This document shows, in pieces, positions 1 to 5,893 of a stretch of 25,858 bases of DNA. The position numbers were made by a program, and so were the translations under genes. Under the pieces are notes generated by a model. That model made no database searches. It saw only the letters and a program-made list of their open reading frames with translations, and had not been told where the DNA came from. Source of the stretch: Selenomonadales bacterium (GTDB taxonomy: Bacteria; Bacillota; Negativicutes; Selenomonadales; Selenomonadaceae); assembly GCA_900769615.1 (NCBI GenBank), contig CAAGHH010000005.1:1-25858 (forward strand), read 5' to 3'. The stretch's first letter is position 1. Each line of letters starts with the position of its first letter.

Positions 1-201
1 AAAATGGGAAGCTTTTTACCGATAATCTGTATGACTATGCCAGGGATGACAGGGCTTTGGCAGGTTAGTGGCCGCAGCAACGTAACTTTTAGCGGCCGGC
101 TGAAAATGGATGCCTGGTACGTGCGCAACTGGAGTTTGTGGCAGGATATCGTTATCCTGTTTAAAACAGTTAAGGTCGTGCTGGGAAAAGATGCTTATTA
201 A
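1..201 (+). CDS. WbaP-like undecaprenyl-phosphate sugar phosphotransferase, C-terminal fragment
   Basis: Only the last ~66 codons are in the window; the 5' end lies to the left. The family is polyprenyl-phosphate hexose-1-phosphate transferases, membrane enzymes that start O-antigen, capsule or exopolysaccharide repeat-unit assembly on undecaprenyl phosphate. Seen directly: the hallmark PGMTGLWQVSGRS, then DAWYVRNWSLW, DIVILFKTVKVVL and the near-terminal AY, all in the order expected for the C-terminal cytosolic catalytic region. The residues before PGMTG (MGSFLPIICMT) do not resemble the family, whereas another frame reads TDNLYDYA there, so a frame disturbance near positions 28-40 is possible. 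WbaP and WcaJ-type enzymes share this region, so the sugar specificity cannot be told. Family assignment is firm; integrity is not. Confidence 0.8.
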   Translation, partial: KMGSFLPIICMTMPGMTGLWQVSGRSNVTFSGRLKMDAWYVRNWSLWQDIVILFKTVKVVLGKDAY

Positions 202-273
202 ATTAAAAAATAGTAATATATCAAATGAGCATTATCGTTAATAGTAAATTTTAGGCTTGAGAAATATCGTTGA

Positions 274-879
274 TTATATTTCATCATCAGCTAAAATGTT
301 TAGCTTTTTTTTCCAATAGCGGGAATAAATAGCACCAAGTGGATTATGGGCTAGAAGCCGGTCTTTTACTACCAGAGTAGTGACAGGTCCTGGACAAGCG
401 GAATTAAATATCGCATCATGTCCGACGCAGAGACCGCAGGAAATAAAAAGTTCGGTACCTTTATCTGCTAGAAATTTTGCTTGGAATTTTGGATTACACA
501 TAGCTTCGTGTTCAAGTTCGGGTTTTACCTGCTTGAGACCAAGGTTTTTTTTGGCAAAACTGCAGTTTTTGCAGCAGACACTGTAAAATTCAAATCCCAG
601 TTGCTGATAAAAACGGGCGATGTAGCGGGCTTCTGAATTAAGTCCAATACAAAAGGCCATGCCGAGTTTTTTATAGCCCATGGCTTTGGCAAATTCAGCT
701 GTTTCTTGCAGTCGGGTTATATTGCTGTAAAATGTTGCTTCAACGTAGGCGGCCGCTTGCATAATCTGCTGTTCTTCCTTAGTATAGGCTGCCTGAATTT
801 CCTGGTCAGTTACGCTCGTACAATTGATGCTTTTGGTGTAACATGCATGAGTGGAACAATTTGCACAATCAGCTTTCAT
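274..879 (-). CDS. DUF1847 family cysteine-rich protein
   Basis: A 201-residue protein with many cysteines: an N-terminal CANC followed by spaced single Cys, a central CCKNC, and ISCGLCVGHDAIF and CPGPVTTLVVKDR near the C-terminus. I recognise this pattern as DUF1847, a family of unknown function found in anaerobes. The Cys clusters suggest metal or iron-sulfur binding, which is inference. Two ATGs are available. The one at 888 sits 1 nt from the GAGG ribosome-binding site, while the ATG at 879 is about 10 nt from it, so 879 is chosen (protein begins MKADCANC). No signal peptide or membrane segment is visible. It is divergent from the panE-like gene and shares a 247-bp AT-rich intergenic region with it. 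Function unknown. Confidence 0.8.
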   Translation of the reverse strand: MKADCANCSTHACYTKSINCTSVTDQEIQAAYTKEEQQIMQAAAYVEATFYSNITRLQETAEFAKAMGYKKLGMAFCIGLNSEARYIARFYQQLGFEFYSVCCKNCSFAKKNLGLKQVKPELEHEAMCNPKFQAKFLADKGTELFISCGLCVGHDAIFNSACPGPVTTLVVKDRLLAHNPLGAIYSRYWKKKLNILADDEI

Positions 880-1126
880 AGCTATCATACCTCACATTCA
901 TTTTTATTAGTTTGCTATAGTTAAATATTACAGTATAATGATGCTAAATACCACGGTATAGTTAAATTATTGTCAATAAAAAAATTGATGTCAGTTTAAG
1001 TTTCGTAATAACTGTGTAATTAGATGTTTTTGCGGTATAATAAAAAAAGATTTTTAGAAGTAATGCTGGCGCAATGATGAAATTTTATGGCGTTTAGTAA
1101 AAATATGGTAATTGGGGGCTGATTGT
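880..1126. promoter_or_regulatory. Divergent intergenic region with direct repeats and a small palindrome
   Basis: This AT-rich stretch lies between two divergent genes. The 11-mer TATAGTTAAAT occurs at 916-926 and again at 957-967, 41 bp apart, about four helical turns. Between them lies the palindrome ATACCACGGTAT (948-959). On the minus strand TTGACA (976 to 971) is a good -35, but the hexamer 17 nt further on (TGGTAT) is a poor -10 and falls on the palindrome. On the plus strand TATAAT at 1036-1041 lacks a good -35. The region probably holds both promoters and perhaps a regulator site; no start can be fixed. Confidence 0.35.
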
Positions 1127-2059
1127 ATGAATATAAAAAATGTAGCAATACTTGGTGCGGGAGCAGTTGGTTCATATATAATTTGGGGACTTAGCAAACG
1201 GAAGGATATTCGTTTAGGGGTAATAGCTGAAGGTGAAAGAGCAGTTAGGCTAACAAAGGGACTCAATATTAATAAGCATTTGTATAAGCCAGAAATTTGG
1301 GAGCCAGCCCATACACCCCAAATAGATTTGTTAGTAGTATGCTTAAAATACGGTGCGTTAGCTGATGCTTTAGGTGATATTCAAGCGGTTACTAGTGAAA
1401 ATACTATTATAATGAGCCTTATGAATGGCGTAGAAAGTGAAAATATCATAGGTGAGGCAGTTGGTCAGGCTAAAGTATTGCCAGCACTTATCAAAGTAGC
1501 TTCTCAGCGAAATAGTGATGGTGTGGTATTTGATCCAGATACTACCATCGGGATCATTTATGGCGAATATAAAGCTCCGTTTGTAAGTGATAGAGTAAAG
1601 GCAGTGCAGGCTTTGTTTGATGGTACAGGTATTCATTATAGCGTTACCGAGCATATAGTAGAAGAAATTTGGAGCAAATTCCGCCTTAATGTATGCAATA
1701 ATCTTCCGCAGGCAATACTTGGTGCAGGCGTTGGCTGTTATCGTGACAGTGAGCACATGAAAGCGATCAAGCATGGACTTAGACAGGAGCTTGAAGCTAT
1801 TGCTAAAGCCAAGGGAATCGATATGTCTTTGACAGCGAAGGCTTCAGGTCATGGCAGTGTGGTAAATTCATCAGCTAGATATTCGACTTTGCAAGATTTG
1901 GATGCTCACCGTCATACCGAGATCGATATGTTTTCCGGAGCAATTATAAAAATGGGACAGGAACTAGGAATTCCTACCCCATATAATGAATATACTTATC
2001 ATATTATTAAGGCGCTGGAGGAGAAAAATGACGGAAAGTTTGATTATCCTATAATGTAG
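1127..2059 (+). CDS. 2-dehydropantoate 2-reductase (ketopantoate reductase) family protein
   Basis: This 310-residue protein is an NADP-dependent oxidoreductase of the PanE/ApbA family. PanE reduces 2-dehydropantoate to pantoate in pantothenate/CoA synthesis in the cytosol. Seen: the N-terminal Rossmann GAGAVG at residues 10-15, the SLMNGVE segment, WSKFRLNVCNN (the region that carries the catalytic Lys in PanE), and a C-terminal block with STLQDL, TEIDMFSGAII and GIPTPYNEYTYHIIKALEEK, which matches the family's substrate-binding C-domain. Length is normal. The ATG at 1127 is used because a GGGGG ribosome-binding site lies 8 nt upstream; the TTG at 1112 overlaps it. The family has many paralogs that act on other 2-oxoacids and no pantothenate gene is nearby, so I give no gene symbol. 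Monocistronic, convergent with the MFS gene. Confidence 0.82.
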   Translation: MNIKNVAILGAGAVGSYIIWGLSKRKDIRLGVIAEGERAVRLTKGLNINKHLYKPEIWEPAHTPQIDLLVVCLKYGALADALGDIQAVTSENTIIMSLMNGVESENIIGEAVGQAKVLPALIKVASQRNSDGVVFDPDTTIGIIYGEYKAPFVSDRVKAVQALFDGTGIHYSVTEHIVEEIWSKFRLNVCNNLPQAILGAGVGCYRDSEHMKAIKHGLRQELEAIAKAKGIDMSLTAKASGHGSVVNSSARYSTLQDLDAHRHTEIDMFSGAIIKMGQELGIPTPYNEYTYHIIKALEEKNDGKFDYPIM

Positions 2060-2098
2060 CTCGAAATAAGAGAAAAGACAATACATTACTGTCGTTTA

Positions 2099-3271
2099 TT
2101 ATATTTTCAGCTTAGTAAAAACATATTTTGCAATTAAGACTTCAATTAAAAGTAAAATGGACATTAATTCAAATACGGCACTGATATTGATACCGTGAGC
2201 TATAAAGCCTAATAGCGCCGGTCCTAAGATTACGCCGGTATAACCAAGACTGGTGACAGCCGTTACGGCTTCGCCTATGGGCATAGCTTTTTGTTCTTTT
2301 AGGGCAGAATAAAAAACAGGGACGACATTAGAACAGCCAACGCCAATGAGGATAAAAGCTAAAGCGTTTAAATAAATATTATTGGTAGCCACTAGTCCAG
2401 CAAAGCTTAAAGCAGCCAGCAAGGTGCCGCTGATAACGGCTTTTTGTTCACCTAACAGCTGTACGACTTTATCACCGATAAGCCTCATGATAAGCATAGC
2501 AATGGAGAAGATAGCATAACCAGCACCAGCTAGTGACAAATCAAGCTGTTTAGCTTCGGTAAGGAAGATGCCGCTCCAGTCCATAATTGCACCCTCTACT
2601 AAGAATGAAATGCAAGCTAAAACGCCAATGATAATGACAATACCGTGAGGCAGTACGAAGGTTCGCTCACCTCCTTGAGCTTTATAAGGCAGCCAATGGC
2701 GGCCAGTGTAAGCTATTATTGCTAGCATAATAACACAATGCAAGCAAGCGATACTGGTAACAGCTAAGCCCCAGCTAGCCAGCAGGCTGAAAAGACCAGC
2801 ACTGGCAAAGCAGCCGATACTCCAAAAAGCATGCATACTGCTCATGAGCCGACGACAGGCCAGCTTTTCAACAATAACTGCATTTATGTTCATTGTCACT
2901 TCAGTTGCGCCCATAACAGCTCCTAAAAGAGCGAGTGCAAAAGCATAGCTTAAAATATTAGGAAGACAAGGTAGTACAATAATGCCAAAGGCTAATAGAA
3001 TAGTGGTAAGCATAAGTAATTTTTGGCAGCCCCATTTTTGACCTAGCTTACCAGCAAATGGCATTACCACAAAAGCACTGACACCAATGCAAAGCAGGAG
3101 CAGTCCTAAGACATCAGCGCCTAAAGCAAGGCGCTCTTTTACCATTGGTATCATGGGAGCCCAAGTCGAAATGGCAAAACCGGGAACAAAAAAAGCCAGA
3201 CGGGCAGCTTGTATTTCCTTGCTGCTGATTTTTAGCTCAGCGAGTCTCGTTGTTATTTGATTATTTGACAT
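2099..3271 (-). CDS. MFS transporter, YbjJ-like
   Basis: A 390-residue, very hydrophobic protein with about 12 predicted membrane segments, so an inner-membrane major facilitator. Two stretches are characteristic of the YbjJ / fucose-permease-like branch: RRLMSSMHAFWSIGCFASAGL in the first half and VEGAIMDWSGIFL in the second. The family includes sugar permeases and unassigned efflux proteins, so the substrate is unknown. The ATG at 3271 is chosen because GGAAAGGGG lies 7 nt upstream; an upstream TTG would overlap that site. The gene is divergent from the D-glutamate / 5-oxoproline operon, and the -10 boxes of the two promoters are about 80 bp apart. Confidence 0.85.
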   Translation of the reverse strand: MSNNQITTRLAELKISSKEIQAARLAFFVPGFAISTWAPMIPMVKERLALGADVLGLLLLCIGVSAFVVMPFAGKLGQKWGCQKLLMLTTILLAFGIIVLPCLPNILSYAFALALLGAVMGATEVTMNINAVIVEKLACRRLMSSMHAFWSIGCFASAGLFSLLASWGLAVTSIACLHCVIMLAIIAYTGRHWLPYKAQGGERTFVLPHGIVIIIGVLACISFLVEGAIMDWSGIFLTEAKQLDLSLAGAGYAIFSIAMLIMRLIGDKVVQLLGEQKAVISGTLLAALSFAGLVATNNIYLNALAFILIGVGCSNVVPVFYSALKEQKAMPIGEAVTAVTSLGYTGVILGPALLGFIAHGINISAVFELMSILLLIEVLIAKYVFTKLKI

Positions 3272-3301
3272 TATAAAGCCCCTTTCCAAAAACTGTTTTT
3301 G

Positions 3302-3330
3302 ATTTTAGCATGAGTCAAACAGTTTGGCAA
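3302..3330 (-). promoter_or_regulatory. Sigma-A-type promoter for the MFS gene
   Basis: On the minus strand -35 TTGCCA (3330 to 3325), a 17-nt spacer and -10 TAAAAT (3307 to 3302) lie about 30 bp upstream of the ATG at 3271. A small CAAAAA/TTTTTG hairpin follows the -10 box immediately. It begins upstream of the expected start site, unlike the hairpins at the five plus-strand promoters described below. Confidence 0.6.
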
Positions 3331-3366
3331 ATAGAAGAATGTATACATTATATAGCGGCAAAAATA

Positions 3367-3395
3367 TTGCAATTAGGTTTTAATAATAATATACT
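3367..3395 (+). promoter_or_regulatory. Sigma-A-type promoter of the D-glutamate/5-oxoproline operon
   Basis: -35 TTGCAA (3367-3372), 17-nt spacer, -10 TATACT (3390-3395); the predicted start is near 3402. It is the only good promoter between the divergent MFS gene and the DUF4392 gene. The predicted RNA begins almost exactly at the first base of the hairpin at 3404. Confidence 0.65.
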
Positions 3396-3403
3396 ATAAG
3401 CAT

Positions 3404-3449
3404 AACAAGGCAACGAAGCTTTTATTAGCACCGTTGCCTTGTTTTTTTT
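3404..3449 (+). terminator. Promoter-proximal terminator-like hairpin (possible attenuator)
   Basis: A perfect 12-bp stem, AACAAGGCAACG (3404-3415) with CGTTGCCTTGTT (3432-3443), encloses a 16-nt loop and runs into a T-tract through 3449. It has the form of an intrinsic terminator. No plus-strand gene lies directly upstream because the MFS gene is on the other strand, so it can only act on RNA started at the promoter ending at 3395. It lies between that promoter and the first gene. Confidence 0.7.
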
Positions 3450-3475
3450 AGTGAGGGAATATGGAGGTGGATAAG

Positions 3476-4342
3476 ATGAATCGGATAGAGAATATTATCT
3501 TACGACATTCTAAACGAGGAATGTTAAAATTGTGTCCGTATTTACCGGCAGATTTTTGTTATCAGGCAGCGAATGAAATAGCTTCCTGGGAACGAGGCAA
3601 TGTTTTGCTTACGACAGGTTTTTATGTAGCAGGTTATCCAGAAACTGATGGCCCTGCTGGAACGGCAGCATTAGCTTTGGTACTGAAAAAAATGGGCTTT
3701 CGTCCTATTATTGTTACGGAACAGGCTTATGCAGAGCTGTTTACTATTCGTGATTTAGAGGTATTGCCGGTTGCTGTATCCACTAGCATCAATGATTTTC
3801 GACAGCTTATTCTTCGTTATCATCCGGCGGGCATGATAGCAGTTGAGCGTTGCGGCAGCAATGCTGAAGGTGATTACACCAATATGCGGGGCGTGTCGAT
3901 TGCTAGTTATACCGCAGCCATTGATTTGATGTTTCAGATAGCTAATGAGTATGCTATACATACTGTTGGCATTGGTGATGGCGGCAATGAAATTGGCATG
4001 GGGGTGTTAGCCGAAGAAATCGAAAGTGAGCTTGGCTTTAAACCTTGCACCGTGGCTGTTGATTATTTGGTGATTGCGACCGTGTCCAATTGGGGTGCGT
4101 ATGGTGTAGCGTCTTATTTAGCAATGTTTGCGGAAAAAGAGATATTTCCTGATTATGAATGGATAGCGAAATATTTGGCCGAAACGGTAGCTATCGGTAG
4201 TGTCGATGGTATTACACATGAACGAATTACGCATGTTGATGATTTTGATGAGAGTTTTGAGCAGGAGATTGTTGATGCCTTGTCAAAGGAAATAAAGACC
4301 AGTATTAGTTTTGGCAACAAAAAACTTTATGGAGGAATATAA
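3476..4342 (+). CDS. DUF4392 protein (D-glutamate cyclase C-terminal domain type)
   Basis: A 288-residue protein that I recognise as DUF4392, the domain that forms the C-terminal half of mitochondrial D-glutamate cyclase (DGLUCY), which converts D-glutamate to 5-oxo-D-proline. Seen: an N-terminal segment with ETDGPAGTAALALVL, a central AVERCGSNAEGDYTNMRG, and the glycine-rich GIGDGGNEIGMG at residues 165-176, which looks like a phosphate- or carboxylate-binding loop. No signal peptide or membrane segment, so cytosolic. The ATG at 3476 follows GGAGGTG (3463-3469) by 6 nt and is preferred over the ATG at 3461, which overlaps that site. First gene of the operon, 2 nt before the aminotransferase. 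The partner DUF1445 domain is in the same operon, fused to PxpC. Activity of DUF4392 alone is not established to my knowledge. Confidence 0.82.
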   Translation: MNRIENIILRHSKRGMLKLCPYLPADFCYQAANEIASWERGNVLLTTGFYVAGYPETDGPAGTAALALVLKKMGFRPIIVTEQAYAELFTIRDLEVLPVAVSTSINDFRQLILRYHPAGMIAVERCGSNAEGDYTNMRGVSIASYTAAIDLMFQIANEYAIHTVGIGDGGNEIGMGVLAEEIESELGFKPCTVAVDYLVIATVSNWGAYGVASYLAMFAEKEIFPDYEWIAKYLAETVAIGSVDGITHERITHVDDFDESFEQEIVDALSKEIKTSISFGNKKLYGGI

Positions 4343-4344
4343 AC

Positions 4345-5184
4345 ATGAAAAATCTTGGCTATTATAACGGAAAATTTGATGAGTTAGAAAAAATGACTAT
4401 ACCCATGAATGATCGTTCACATTGGTTTGGTGATGGCGTTTACGACGCTGGTCCGTGTCGTAATTATCATATCTTTGCTATTGACGAGCATATAGATAGG
4501 TTTTTTAATAGTGCGGCTCTTTTAGATATCAAGATGCCACTTAGTAAAGCGGAACTAAAAGATCTGTTGCAGGATTTAGTGAAAAAAGTCGATACTGGCA
4601 ATCAGTTTGTTTATTATCAGGTAACGCGTGGTACAGGTATTCGTAATCATATTTTTTCTGAAGGCAAGGCTAATTTATGGGTTATGCTGATACCAGCTGA
4701 GGTTGCTGATGGCAAAACGCCAATACAGGTAATTACAGAACCCGACACGAGATTTCATCATTGCAATATAAAAACATTGAATCTTATTCCTTCAGTTATG
4801 GCAGCTGAGCATGCTAAGGAAAAAGGTTGTCAGGAAGCTATTTTTTATCGTCCGGGCGGTCGTATTACAGAATGTGCTCATAGCAACTGTCATATCATAA
4901 AGGATGGTAAATTATTTACCGCACCAACAGATGAACTTATTTTGCCTGGTATTGCTAGAGCCCATCTGATAAAGAAATGTAAGGAACTGGGGATAGCTGT
5001 CAGCGAAACACCGTATTATTTAGAAGATTTGATGACAGCTGAGGAAATACTCGTTACAAGTTCGAGTAATTTCTGCTTGCGCGTGGATCATATTGATGGC
5101 AAGTTGGTTGGTGGCAAGCAGCCAGAAATGTTTGAAAAGCTTCGCCAGGCAGTATTGAGTGAATTTATGGAAGCAACTAATTAA
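4345..5184 (+). CDS. D-amino-acid aminotransferase (class IV PLP enzyme)
   Basis: A 279-residue fold-type IV PLP transaminase closely resembling Bacillus D-amino-acid transaminase (D-Ala + 2-oxoglutarate <-> pyruvate + D-Glu). Seen: RSHWFGDGVYDAG and IDEHIDRFF near the N-terminus, YYQVTRGTGIRNH, the PLP lysine Lys143 in NIKTLNLI (DIKSLNLL in the Bacillus enzyme), the cofactor-side ITECAHSN, and EEILVTSSSNF. These fit the D-specific enzyme better than branched-chain aminotransferase or aminodeoxychorismate lyase, but class IV specificities are hard to separate by eye. GGAGG within the end of the previous gene serves as ribosome-binding site. Its place between a D-glutamate cyclase-type gene and pxpB supports a role in supplying or using D-glutamate. 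Cytosolic. Confidence 0.82.
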   Translation: MKNLGYYNGKFDELEKMTIPMNDRSHWFGDGVYDAGPCRNYHIFAIDEHIDRFFNSAALLDIKMPLSKAELKDLLQDLVKKVDTGNQFVYYQVTRGTGIRNHIFSEGKANLWVMLIPAEVADGKTPIQVITEPDTRFHHCNIKTLNLIPSVMAAEHAKEKGCQEAIFYRPGGRITECAHSNCHIIKDGKLFTAPTDELILPGIARAHLIKKCKELGIAVSETPYYLEDLMTAEEILVTSSSNFCLRVDHIDGKLVGGKQPEMFEKLRQAVLSEFMEATN

Positions 5185-5197
5185 GGAAGTGACTAAC

Positions 5198-5893
5198 GTG
5201 GAAAGCTTTAAACTGCTGCCGGCAGGTGATCGGGCAGCAGTCGCAGATTTTGGCAATGTCATTGATGAAGCTGTTAATCGGCAGGTTAATAGACTAAAGG
5301 ACTTATTGTTAATAGAAAAAATCGCTGGTATCGAGGAAATGGTACCAGCATTTAGTTCGTTACTTATTTTATATAATCCGCAGCTGCTAAAATTTACGGA
5401 ACTTGGTGAGAAATTAAAAAAAATCAATTTAACACCTGAGTTGATAAATAGTACCCAAAAAAGAATATTAGAGATACCTTGTTGCTATGGCGGTGAATAT
5501 GGTGAGGATTTGACCGATTTGGCAAAACTTTCAGGACTTAGTGAAGCTGAGATAATAAAAATACATTCCAGTCGTGACTATCGGGTTTATATGTTGGGAT
5601 TTTTACCAGGTTTTGTTTATCTTGGCGGCTTGGATGAGCGGATTGCTGCGCCTAGATTGAAAACTCCAAGGGTAGCAATACCAGCAGGATCAGTTGGTAT
5701 CGGCGGCGATCAAACGGGGGTTTATCCGATTGCGTCGCCTGGTGGCTGGCGTCTCATTGGCAAAACTCCTGTCAAATTTTACGATCCAGCAAGAAAGCAG
5801 CCGATTCTTTGTCAGGCGGGAGATTATATTCGTTTCGTTCCCATAACGGCAAATGAATATAATCGGTTAGCAAAAGAGGAGGGTGCATTATGA
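5198..5893 (+). CDS. pxpB: 5-oxoprolinase subunit PxpB (KipI family)
   Basis: A 231-residue subunit of the ATP-dependent PxpABC 5-oxoprolinase, which opens 5-oxoproline to glutamate in the cytosol. In Bacillus the PxpB/PxpC pair is also known as KipI/KipA. Seen: the family signature SRDYRVYMLGFLPGFVYLGG with GFLPGFVYL at residues 134-142, then TPRVAIPAGSVGIGG, TGVYPIASPGGWRLIGKTP and a C-terminal GDYIRFVPI. Length is normal. The GTG at 5198 is chosen as start because AAGGA at 5183-5187 lies 10 nt upstream and the family begins at about this residue; the ATG at 5159 would add 13 residues inside the aminotransferase gene. The stop overlaps the pxpC start (ATGA), which suggests translational coupling. 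Confidence 0.9.
   Translation: MESFKLLPAGDRAAVADFGNVIDEAVNRQVNRLKDLLLIEKIAGIEEMVPAFSSLLILYNPQLLKFTELGEKLKKINLTPELINSTQKRILEIPCCYGGEYGEDLTDLAKLSGLSEAEIIKIHSSRDYRVYMLGFLPGFVYLGGLDERIAAPRLKTPRVAIPAGSVGIGGDQTGVYPIASPGGWRLIGKTPVKFYDPARKQPILCQAGDYIRFVPITANEYNRLAKEEGAL

Noticed and set aside
2060..2098. Terminator between the convergent panE-like and MFS genes
   Set aside because: Only a 4-bp GACA/TGTC pairing and no T-run on either strand.
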